Origin: Oegoconia quadripuncta
Lineage: Eukaryota; Arthropoda; Insecta; Lepidoptera; Autostichidae
NCBI GenBank assembly: GCA_949316235.1
Contig: OX438749.1
Coordinates: forward strand, 9,132,914-9,196,913
Direction: 5' to 3'
DNA length: 64,000 bases
The notes below the pieces were generated by a model that was not told the origin of the DNA, did no database searches, and saw only the letters and a program-made list of their open reading frames with translations. The position numbers and the translations under genes are program-made. Of the stretch, positions 13,597 to 23,608 are shown piece after piece (positions within the stretch are counted from its first letter, which is position 1; each line of letters begins with the position of its first letter).

Positions 13597-14930
13597 GTTT
13601 TGTGACTCTTGTCATTGAATTTCAACTTTTAATGATACCCAATTGTGAGGTTATCATCCCAAAAATAACTACTCGATAATTATCTAATCCTTAATTAAAT
13701 TTTCTAAGTCTCAACGCTAAGCTTATCCATACCTACGTGTCTATAATCGGTTAATTAAACAAATAATTTAATCGTTGCCGACGGATAGGGGAAGTCTGTA
13801 AACATGTATCCGACTTAATAGTTCCTACCGAGACCCGTTTGTTTGTTCACGTGAGCGGTTCACGTGGCTCCGTGTAACTCGACCCTGCATCAACATTACA
13901 CAGCTTATTGTGAACCTTAACATGCCTTGACTCCTACTTGATTAGTTCTTAAGTTGTTATAATTACTAGGATTAGAAGTTCTAGATAGAATATATAGGCC
14001 AAGAATTACCCGCTGAGCTAAAGATCGTGTTGTACAATACGTGAGAAAAATTGCGTTGTCAAGATGCAAGAAAAAGAATTTGCTTCGGTTGCGCCTGTAA
14101 GAGTACAACGCATAAGCTTGTGATGACGATGGCAAGACAATATAATATATTTTTTCGACAATATATTGGCGTTGATGAGTTTAGGGCTGCAACGAGTTTC
14201 TTCCCGGATGTCAAGTTCTGGACGTGTACTCAAATTGATCCCCGGGTAAGTATGCTGTCTTCATCTCATTTTTCAAAGACTCCGGCTTCCTTCAGGTTTC
14301 CACATAAAGGCCTTCGTTGTTGAATTGTTATTGGCTTCCCGTGCGTTCGCCATTATACTTTCTATAAATTCGATTTTCTCAGATGGGTTCATTACAAATT
14401 TCCTTATCGGTACTTTCTCTTATCAGGCAATAGATACTTAATAGTTCTATGAAGCCTAATGTTGTCGCAAGTTTGAGATTTACTATTATTATGGCAGAAT
14501 CCCATGCGGGTTTGGTTGCGGAACTGAAGCTATGAAAGTGAATTAAATAGGGGAAAGTCTCAAAGGATTTACGTGCTCACTCTCTGCGTGTCTCGTGCCA
14601 GAATAATGGGACGTGAATTTTAAATGAAACCGACATTTTCATCAAATATTATATTTGAAATCTTTATTTGATACCTTCCAACATCACCGCAACGCTATCA
14701 GATTAATAAAATCTATTTGAAGTTTAAACACAAATATTATTCGAATTTAAATTCATTTCCATATTTAGCGACCAGTTTTTATACTTCAAACAATATTTTG
14801 GTAACTACAGCTTTCATCTTTGTAGTGGATTGTGCAAATAACATTTTATTAAATGGATAAAAAGAATTAAATATTTTCTTCAAATGTATATGTGTAAAAC
14901 TTATATTTTTAGAATGGGATTTAACCTTAA

Positions 14931-15248
14931 GAGGGTGGGTGCATCGGAGCCAGGTGCGCCCTCATTTGATAAACTAAGATTTCTTTTCAAATACAACATA
15001 AATCAAAAATGTACTCACTGGATATACACGAAAAACCTAATAGCTAATTATAAATAATATCTAAATATTTTTAAATTTTCCGTTTTAATCAATAATTTAA
15101 AATTCATTAACGGGGTCGCAATTAAAGTTATTTAAGTATTATTTTTTTATCTTATCGAGTGCACCTAGTGAGTACATTTTGGATTTCAGTTGTATTTAAA
15201 AATAAATTTCTAATTAAATGAGGGCCCCACTGGACCCGATGTACCCTC
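14931..15248. mobile_element. TTAA-flanked MITE with long terminal inverted repeats
   Basis: Both ends abut TTAA (14927-14930 and 15249-15252). The left end GAGGGTGGGTGCATCGGAGC, reading on to GCCCTCATTT, mirrors the right end, whose reverse complement reads GAGGGTACATCGGGTCCAGT and continues to GGGCCCTCATTT. A further internal inverted pair (ATGTACTCACT / AGTGAGTACAT) lies inside. A TTAA duplication is the signature of piggyBac-type insertion. There is no transposase, so this is a non-autonomous derivative. Confidence 0.7.
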
Positions 15249-16279
15249 TTAATGATAGATATATGGTCCTAATTGTAATTAAATAACTGCGTAATGTGGT
15301 TACCGGATAAGCGGTAGGTTCATGAGCATGAGCAATTGCTGATGAAATTGCAAATAGAGCTGTGCAGTTTGAATTACATGATTGCTCGCTGCATCGTTAC
15401 ACTTGATTTGGATTTATGGCCCACTCTCAATAGGCCTTTTAGAGATGATTACACGTGGTACGTGGTGCGTGATCGAAAATTGTACAAGAGCGGAAGTTTT
15501 GTCCATCCACGACAAATCTTTGGTTCTAGAGTTGATTCATACAGTATTTTGTAATGTATAACAGGAAAGTTTATGTGATAATTATGTCCACATCTGTCAC
15601 AACGTGTCACTCTCCCTCCGTTACGCTATCATTAAATGGTATTCTAAAATGTGTTTCGTTACGAACCCTCTTCAAATGAATGTAATAAAACGCCCCCATA
15701 AATTCTGTTAGTGAATCGAAAATAGCTTTGTAGTATGTGTTGATCCTGTCGGGGATTTTACTACATTTTGAGTATGTGGGTCACGTGCCACACCGTTCCC
15801 GGTCGCCCTTCGTTTTGTAGTCAGGTTATTCATAACTAAAGTCTGTTCTCGATGATTTTGTTCGACTATGGCTTTTAATATTGACACCTACGATGCTTAC
15901 GTGTTCCGATAACGAAAACGACTAATGTGGGTGGGGGCTTCAAAAGTTTGCATATCGTGAACATGCGTGCAATATTCAGTTTGACTGCTGTTCTTCGCGG
16001 TTTACCCGTTTGTTGTAGTTCATTTGTGTATCCAGTGGCGTGCACAACGTTATGATGAAAATGAGATGAAATACAACTACGAAATACATACATAACGTCA
16101 CGACCTTTATCCCAAATGGGGTGCTCAGAGATATCCCAAACAATCGTGTTCGGGTGTTGCAAACATTAGAAGTTTAACTATTGAGACAACATCCACGGTT
16201 CACCTTATGAAATATACAGAAAATCACACGTGACAGGGGTGAGCCCATCGCCGTTGAAACGTGCAAATTTATAGATGTT

Positions 16280-16365
16280 TTTTGGTGGGAAGTTTTACGA
16301 CACCCACGGGAAGAGACGGGTTGGTTCTATTCCATTTGAGTGCCGAAACCACACGCACCACAACA
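16280..16365 (-). repeat. Lepidopteran repeat family D fragment (ACCCACGGGAAGAGACGGGT)
   Basis: TTTACGACACCCACGGGAAG, then AGACGGGTTGGTTCTATTCC and a GTGCCGAAACCACACG end. The reverse-complement pattern (AACCxxCCCGTCTCTTCCCGTGG) recurs at 18325, 29775 and 40140 on the plus strand and near 46790 on the minus strand. Confidence 0.5.
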
Positions 16366-17114
16366 TAATAACTTACTCTTTTAGCAATTTTCACAACTGT
16401 TAAGAATATTTTCTATTTATATCAGTATGAATCAGCTGTCTTGACAATGCATTTCGAGGAAAGCTTACAACTTGCTAGGGGTAGGCTTTGCCTGTATGGT
16501 GGGTACACCGCTGGTGTATATGTTACTATTGCAAGGGAGCGATCAAACCGCTGCTATTAAATTGCTGGATACACAGTAATAGTTGGTAAGAATGGAAATA
16601 TAAGCAGACAGCCCAAAACCAATAAACCACTCCAGTTGCTGTAGATGCTCCGGACATGCTTCGGCCAGAGTTTGAATTTAGTAAACTAGCCAGTTTATAT
16701 ATCGTATAGTATATCTTTTCTTTGGTCACATTCACACATTTGGAAATAGCTTTGGTTCGCTTGTGGAATTTACATCTAGTAATCCTGAACATGGGAATCC
16801 AGCTGGGGCGCGACGTTGTGGAGAAATAGTTTGTTTTATGGACAGTAAATTATTGGACATCGGTTGCTTCCTGTTTGCATCATTTACTTTTATAAAAAGT
16901 TTTCACTTTCGTTTGGAATGACTGTTCATTGAAGACGCAGTAGATTTTTGCATCAGTATTACTACGTACTTTCTTGTTATAAGAATAAGTATCTCTCTCT
17001 AAATTCCTATCCTACCCGTTGCTGTGAATTACGAATATTTTTCGAATGTAATCGTTACCTTCTTCATTTCTCAAGTCAACTGACTTTCAATTATATTCCA
17101 TTCCATAAATAATT

Positions 17115-17170
17115 CCATTAGGTGAGATTGTAGTCAAACGCGAAACCAGTTTTTAATTAAAAAAAAATAT
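17115..17170 (+). repeat. LINE 3' UTR fragment
   Basis: TTAGGTGAGATTGTAGTCAA followed by ACGCG matches the sequence after the stop codon of the LINE remnant at 36430-36620 (AGGTGAGATTGTGGTCAAAC). It is followed by an A-rich tail, as expected for a short 5'-truncated LINE copy. Confidence 0.55.
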
Positions 17171-17261
17171 ATATCCATTTCTTCACGTTTTGAAAGCATT
17201 AGCAAATGTAACATCAGAAACCTCGTCGTTGTGTGGCCTGGTTGATGAAACGTACTTGTTT

Positions 17262-17612
17262 CTTCCGTAAGTATCCCACGAATTACCCAATCATAAATTT
17301 TTAAATTATTGTCTGTTAAAAGGTTTTGTTGACATAATGAGGAATTTGTCTGTAGCTTCCCTATTTTTTTAATCGGTATTTCATAAATCTCGCCGTCGGC
17401 ACTTCGTGATTGAGGGTTGACTTCGGATCTTGCTCGCGTTAACAAATTCATGAGTTGACCAACGCGTCACCAATTTCAAAATTATTGTAGAACAAAATCG
17501 GTAATGCTTTAAAAGGTTTGGTTGACACAATGACAAATTTGTCTTTGGCTGTCCTATTTCGTAAATGAGTTTATATCTCAAATATGCTGGTTTCCTCACG
17601 TTTTTCTTTACC
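17262..17612. repeat. Diverged tandem duplication, two units of about 170 bp
   Basis: The two halves share, in order, an AATTTTTAAATTATTG / AATTTCAAAATTATTG segment, AAAAGGTTTTGTTGACATAA / AAAAGGTTTGGTTGACACAA, and AATTTGTCTGTAGCTTCCCT / AATTTGTCTTTGGCTGTCCT. Both units are open on the minus strand for about 75-105 codons, with weakly similar peptides (SLCQQNLL / SLCQPNLL). I recognise no domain. It may be an old duplicated exon-like sequence or a repeat. Confidence 0.55.
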
Positions 17613-17626
17613 ATTTTGAGGGTACA

Positions 17627-17662
17627 AGGGTTAGGTTTAGGTTAGGGTTAGGTTTTAGTTAG
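17627..17662 (+). repeat. Telomere-like (TTAGG)n-related interstitial repeat
   Basis: GGGTTAGGTTTAGGTTAGGG followed by TTAGGTTTTAGTT contains four TTAGG units with irregular spacing. TTAGG is the canonical insect telomere repeat. This is too short and irregular to be a telomere. Confidence 0.6.
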
Positions 17663-18324
17663 TACAAGGGTATCTAATATAAACTTTAGGAACCTGGTTT
17701 GTGCGTGCCTTGGTTGGGGATCGAACTCTATCACCCGTTACCAACGCCACGACGAGTTATTTCTTCATTATTATTATACCACAAATCATCGGTACCCCTT
17801 TGGGTCAAATAGGTATCAATTGTTATAGGATTTGTTTGACCCGTCAATTTGGCCCGGGCAACCGAAATAGGACCGAGCGAAGTGAGGACCGATTTCAATA
17901 CAAGTCATAAAAGCATTCCATTGATCGTCCGCTTTGTAAATTGTCTTTTATTCAAACAGTATTGATTGAACGTTTAGATTTACCATTGCATGTCAAACAT
18001 GTTCAATTTGACTAGTGATCGACCTAGTTTCAATTATTGCGTAAAAATTTAAATTCTGATGGTGTTGGCCACGCTCTTCACAGATCAGTAAGTTCAGATC
18101 GCCAGATACGCCTAAATTATAGAAAGTTTAGTGATTATGATGTAATAGCCAAATCGCCGGGTAGGGTCACACTTTTACTGCATAGTTCAATTGTTTTATA
18201 TTGGCGGATATGGCGTACCATAATAACCGCTCTACAGAAATCGTTGCGACGACGACGTAGGTCTCATGAAATGATTTTATAGTTTTAATATTACCGTAAT
18301 ATAAAGACATTTAAAGAGTGCTGT

Positions 18325-18500
18325 GTGGTTAAAAAGATTAGACCCAAGCCGTCTTTTATCGTGGATGTCGTATAGGCGACTAAAGGACTTTCCACAAAAA
18401 AAACTACAAATTTCGTAAGGTAAACCGTGGATCAAGTTTCAACCATTAAACTTTGAATGTTTGGAACACCTAAACACTAATGTTTGGGATATAGGAATAT
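18325..18500 (+). repeat. Repeat family D copy
   Basis: GGATGTCGTATAGGCGACTA, then AGGGACTTT-like TCCACAAAAAAAACTACAAA, and further on CAAGTTTCAACCATTAAACT, TTTGGAACACC and AAACACTAATGTTTGGG. The same blocks in the same order occur at 40140-40405, and the last blocks alone at 34700-34800. Confidence 0.55.
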
Positions 18501-20214
18501 GAGTTCGTGAAAACACGACGAAAGAACATTTTGGCATAAAAATAAATAATCCATAAGAAGTGAGTTTGATGAGCTATCATGTAGGAACTTGAAATTCGCG
18601 CTTTAGAAAGAGAACAAAGCTAACAGAGACACGTGTTGCTATTTTCTTCACTATTGTCGCAAGGCAGGCGTGTTGTCGCGGTTGTCGCCATCTATTTATA
18701 CGGCGACTTAATCGCCGGCCATTACTGGCTCAGCTTGCAGCGCATCCAAATGAGCCATATCGCTACAACACTCTCTCGAACATCGCTATCTTTTGCTGGC
18801 AGTTTAAAATAGAAATAAATAATTATTGAATAATGAATACGATATATAATTGTAGAGAAGATAAGATTTCATTGCTCTATTTCGGTGTAGGTCAGTAGGT
18901 ATACAAGTCTATGAAAGTATATAAGAAAATAATAATGAAATCAAGTAGAAGAAGAATACATCATGCATTAAATTGGCATGCGATTAGAGGGTTAAATAAA
19001 ATCTTTATGATGTTTTTATATACTGAATAAATATTTATATAAGCCTTTTACTGAAATGAATGCCGTCGTCTCTCAATGGGTCTAGACGAGATAAAATTTA
19101 TTAAGCGTATTTGTTTTCATAGACCAGTCAACTTTACGGCCATCTCTCATTAATTAAACTAACTTGCAAATGTTATATAAGCGTGCTGAATACGAGATCA
19201 CTTTGAAAATTCCAGGAAGTAAACATAAATTCTTCATTATTTTTAACAACATTTACTGTGAAGACCTTGATGGAATCGAATAGCTTCGATCAGCAGGTAA
19301 TTTTCGTATTGCTATCTGATCTCTGTCGAAACTTTGCAAAAGATTTCGTGCTGTATTTGCCCTTTCAGTATCGCCTGACATATACCGACGAAGTTCATAG
19401 TTTATAAACATCATTTTTATAATATAAAACTCACCTAAGACGGTGAAAGTCTTTGTTGAAATAATGTATTATCAATTTTTACCAAGCTTTCAGTGGTGAG
19501 ATTGGCTCGGCCACATTCACTTTTGATAATATGACATTGGTGAAAGGTTAAATTTTAAATAACGAAAGTGAATATCTACCGCAAGATGTACTGTCTGATG
19601 TTACTATTGACTAATGTAACTAATGGTACTGCAATTGGACCAAATGTTTACTATGGTTTATTCGATATGGTGTACACATTCAGCTTTTCTGTATAAGTGT
19701 TATTTTATGATCAGAAAATATTCAGCTAGTGTTCATTAACGACAAAATCTCGCCACGAATAAATTGACCCATTTTGTGAGAGAAATTAAGAAATAAAATA
19801 GTTTATTCACTAATTAAAACACATAACAACAAGTATGTAGATATTACAATTTACATTTAAGCTAGAATTATCTATTAAGATATCACTATGTCCTGCAAGA
19901 GTGTCCGATGATGAAATTAAGTACGATGTTTTGAAAAACTTAAATAGGTTTTTGTTTTTAGATAAATATATACAAATACTACATTATTAGAAATTACATA
20001 TAATTAATGAATTTTTAAAACGCGCTAATTGAAAAATGTTCTACATCTGGTAGTATGTTTGCCATTATAGAAATTAACAATTCAATCGCAAGCATCGATC
20101 GACATGCTCCGATCATGACCGCAATGTCATTGATAGCCACTAGAAGTAGATTATAATATCAGCCTGTTTACTTTACTGATAGATTGGAGAGGTATGATGC
20201 GTTCACTGTGTTGA

Positions 20215-20280
20215 AAGGCGGCGGTCGGGGCGGGGCGCGGCGGCGCAGTGTGGTAGCCCTATGCTGCCCGAGGGGAACCG
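20215..20280. promoter_or_regulatory. GC-rich patch, possible promoter
   Basis: GGCGGCGGTCGGGGCGGGGC followed by GCGGCGGCGCAG is a sharp GC and CpG spike in otherwise AT-rich DNA. GGGGCGGGGC is a Sp1/KLF-type GC box. It lies 3.2 kb upstream of the first recognised cytohesin exon, so it could mark an alternative promoter or first exon, but the ATG at 20261 opens only 16 codons. Confidence 0.25.
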
Positions 20281-20623
20281 TTTGCCTGATTGTGACATGA
20301 ACCGCTGATTTATGAATCACATACCATTGATCTTGGTTTTTAACATATAAGTATATCAGATAGAAATACTTGTAAATATTATTAATAGTTGAAGTAGATT
20401 AATACCTATTATTAAAAATTATTGTAAAAGGGAATTTCATTGATTAGTGTTCAATTTTGCTTCTTGCTTTGATATTTTGCGACTTGGACATTTTGCTACC
20501 ACTGGACATCTTGTAAATTGGAAATTCTGCGACTAAAGGCTGAACAATAATCCGTCTATACATTGTACATTATAACCGCCTAATTTTGGGAATAAATCGA
20601 AATTCCAAGCACTCAAAGTAGGT

Positions 20624-20766
20624 ATTGGTGTCGATTCGAATGTACACCAACTATACTAAAACCAGTTTTGGAGTAGTGCCGTCGTATCGTACTGTTCCAG
20701 GGAGAAAGAGACGGTTTAAAAATTTTTAGTTTATTTTAGTTGGTGTACATCCGAATCGACACCATT
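20624..20766. mobile_element. Short TIR element (MITE), copy 1
   Basis: The left end GGTGTCGATTCGAATGTACA, reading on to CCAACTA, mirrors the right end (reverse complement GGTGTCGATTCGGATGTACA, then CCAACTA). Total length is about 140 bp with ATT on both outer sides. A second copy of the same size and internal layout (ACTAAAACCAG, AGAGAAAAAGAC-like centre) is at 59950-60095. No ORF. Confidence 0.7.
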
Positions 20767-21779
20767 GTTAGCCTTTATTTTGTGCGTAGTGTTTGGAACG
20801 ATTGCACAGGAACACTTTAGCACAGAGAATAGGTACATAATACAAGACAGAGTTTAGGTTTGATTTGGTGCCACCCCCGGCCCGGGAGGTGACCTTTGTA
20901 ATACCTTCGTAATAGTCTTGTTCCCACGCACCATGCAGGTGCTTTCTTAGATGAAATAAATAGATTGAATTACGCCTCCCACGCTGTATTTAATTGGTTA
21001 TAAAATAACTTTTAAAACAAAGCCTTTGTCGTATATTATTCATAAACATTATATTTTATTTTTATATACTTATTTACTGTTAGTTTTGTTAGTTGATTGA
21101 GCCTGACACAAAGTACCGGTAAAAGCCTCTTATATAGTACCTACATACATTCGCTTTGTCGTGAGAGCTTTTGCACATTTCACTGAACTGTGAACAATGA
21201 GGGGAACACGTCAGAATTTTTGCTGCTATTTCGTGACAGGACGAGGAAGGCGAGTATCATATCCCTTGGGGGGATAGGTAGCCGACCGCAAATTATGTTA
21301 GCCCAGAGCAGTCAGACCGTGGCGCGGCGACGGCGGCGCATTGTGTGCTTGTTAGAGGCTCTAACAAACTATTTGTTTACTTTAGCTTATCTACATAGAT
21401 ATGTCTCTACCTTCTCTGCGGGCAAAGTGATCCAAACTCATAAAGTATATTCACTTTTGCACGTTCTGTTTATCACTGCATTAGAGGGTTGGTTAGTAAT
21501 GTGATGGAACTGATAAATGACATGATGATGTTTTGCAATTCTTTGCCATGAGCTGAGTTAATGAATAACTTCGGATTCTCCCAGGGTGTGCCACTGAACC
21601 CGATCTTCAGTTCTCCGTATGCAGTTACACTCAGCTGCCTTGTCCTACTACGTCCTTTGCTTCTGCGACAAGTGTGGCCAGCTCACTGGCACTTCAGCTT
21701 CTTTTTCTGTGACGAATCATTTCTGAACTCTCCCCTCTTTCCATTATCGGCGATGAGAAGATAATAATATGACAATTGC

Positions 21780-21992
21780 TGCCTATAGTCGAATCCTTCT
21801 AACCGGCCCTGAATTTACATCATCGTTGAACATAGCCTTAGTCTTGTCCAAGTTTAACCTCAGGCCGACGTGCCGGCGGCAGTATTTGGTGAAGCTCCTG
21901 CGATAATTCCGCTATTATGAGAATATCGTCGGAAAAGCGTAGGTGAGAGATATTCTTGCCCCGTTCTTTGCATTCCAACGAAAAAATACCAA
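21780..21992 (-). pseudogene. RTE-type LINE reverse transcriptase fragment
   Basis: On the minus strand a frame reads ERGKNISHLRFSDDILIIAE followed by LSQELHQIL. This fits the RT catalytic motif of RTE-type elements (LRFADDI--I-E). A frameshift follows and the next block is recovered in another frame as VGLRLNLDKTKAMFND, again matching the family (G--N--KTK-M). With A to S in the FADD box and a frameshift, it is a dead fragment of about 210 bp. Confidence 0.6.
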
Positions 21993-22017
21993 TGTATGCC
22001 TTATTAATTTTTTTTAA

Positions 22018-22178
22018 TGGTATAATAACAATAAATAAATATTTCGGACACTTACACCAATCATTTAGTCCCAAACTAATCAAAGCTTGTACTATGGATA
22101 CCAGATAAAGTTTAAACATACATAAATATTTATATAAACATCCATGACTCAGGAATAAATGTTCATATTCATCACACA
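22018..22178 (-). repeat. SINE family A, truncated copy
   Basis: It carries the 3' body of the family-A SINE on the minus strand (TCATTTAGTCCCAAACTAAT, AGCTTGTACTATGGATACCA, CATCCATGACTCAGGAATAA) but stops before the tRNA-like head. It lies directly beside the RTE fragment. Confidence 0.65.
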
Positions 22179-23124
22179 AATTTGAAATGGAATTCTATTG
22201 AGTTATGGGCAAAGTCTGTTTTCATTTTCTAAAGTTTGACATAATATAATATTAGGTACCCTGTGGCATGCTGTACTTATGTTTATATGACGAGTACACA
22301 TATAAAATATTAGTACCTACACAGGCAACACTTAAAAGGGATGGGTGAGGCTTTGTTATTAACTTACCGTTTTAATTAATATGTAAACACAGTGGCACTC
22401 AACGATTGCATTGTTTACAAGTCTACGACCCTGTTCGATAATTGTATTCATTATTACGAGACAGAAGTAATAAATTAACGCTTCCTTTGACAGTAAACGA
22501 GTCTATGAGTTTCTACATATCGTAGCCGATAGGTTAGTATAAGTAACCGCCATTGAGCCACGTAAATTTATTGGCGTTCGTTCGCTAATAATGTGCCGTT
22601 TGGCTAGCTTGCTTTCGATGACTAAAATTTGGTACCACAGCGGCTCTAGAAGTGAGGATAAAGGTCTTGTGGATAGACGTTAATCGAGATATATTTACTT
22701 CTAGGGTGCTTACGTGGTACTAAATTTAGTGATCGAACGCAAAATTTGTACATGGTAGGTACGGCTGGTCTCAAAATCGGTACGGTTAATAGCGAAACCC
22801 GACACTAAACACTAGCTCCTGCGGTCATTGTTCCTAGGCAGGGAGTGCCTTTCAGCTGCACTATTGTCGTCGTTCGCTGTACATATGTACAGTTTCCCTT
22901 TCGTTCTGGATTTACGAGCTAGAATTCAAATTGCCTGCGGGCTATGCTTATGAATTGTTTATTATGGAAAAATATGGAAACTTTATAATTTCGTCTTGTC
23001 AGCTAGACAAGCTCCGTATGTCACTCACAGTTTCATAACTTTTGCAGTTTCAGTTATTATGAAACCTTAGAAGGTTGTATAATAGCCATCACAAACAGGT
23101 ATAATACATTTGCATGTGAAATCC

Positions 23125-23230
23125 CCAACCCGCATTGGACTAGCGTAGTGGTCTATGATCCATACTCCCTCATTATGCGAAGGAATGGCTATATCCCTGC
23201 AGTGGGATGTTTACGGGTTGATGATATATT
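23125..23230 (+). repeat. LINE-like 3' end of a second type
   Basis: CCCAACCCGCATTGGACTAG, GTGGTCTATGATCCATACTC and CCTGCAGTGGGATGTTTACG, then GGTTGATGAT, is a recurrent lepidopteran 3' end with a short GATGAT tail. No coding sequence adjoins it. Confidence 0.45.
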
Positions 23231-23475
23231 TAAGCTACCTTTCGTAACAGCTTAATTTTTTTTTAAAGAATCAGAATGCACTTTACTTATTCACTCAGCA
23301 ACAGAAAATATTTTTTTTTTTAATATATTGCGCCACGACGGGCTATACAAGGAAACTATTGTCCAACTTTCGTATTTGATTTTAATTAAAATAATAGTTT
23401 TAATTATTTTCTCATTTTACCCTGAAGGTTTTTTTGCTAATTGTGTCAATATAAAATAAATTTCCTTGTTCACAG

Positions 23476-23608
23476 CAACTCAAAGATGAACTCGGCGAAG
23501 TGGTGGCTGAGCTGGAGGCGCTGGACGGCCAGGAGGAATGCAAACAGAATAGTAAAGCCAAACAGATGAGCATAGGCAGAAAGAAATTCAACATGGATCC
23601 TAAAAAGG
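23476..23608 (+). CDS. step: Cytohesin exon: coiled coil to start of Sec7
   Basis: The acceptor TTCCTTGTTCACAG precedes it and the donor GGTAAGG follows. It encodes 44 codons plus one base (phase 1 exit). [16 protein letters not shown] is the heptad-rich end of the N-terminal coiled coil. [17 protein letters not shown] is the conserved linker and first Sec7 helix. Entry is phase 0, so the upstream exon ends on a whole codon. Confidence 0.93.

Larger units (their letters stand above)
1..23475. other. Upstream/intron 1 region of cytohesin, no confident exon
   Basis: The first recognisable cytohesin exon starts at 23476 with a phase-0 acceptor, so some of this region is probably intron 1. I found no stretch here with the conservation or splice-bounded structure of a coding exon. 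All open frames are short (at most about 115 codons), AT-driven and without domain motifs. What can be supported is repeats, listed separately. The missing N-terminal cytohesin exon (about 30-40 residues plus 5' UTR) could lie here unrecognised or upstream of the window. Confidence 0.6.

Noticed and set aside
17134..17614. Two overlapping minus-strand ORFs with similar peptides
   Set aside because: The similarity is explained by the tandem DNA duplication. No known domain, so not called as genes.
21190..21504. 104-codon ORF over a GC-rich spot (21310-21345)
   Set aside because: No motif; the Arg run comes from a CGGCGACGGCGGCGC patch. Kept only as a possible regulatory GC patch in the text.
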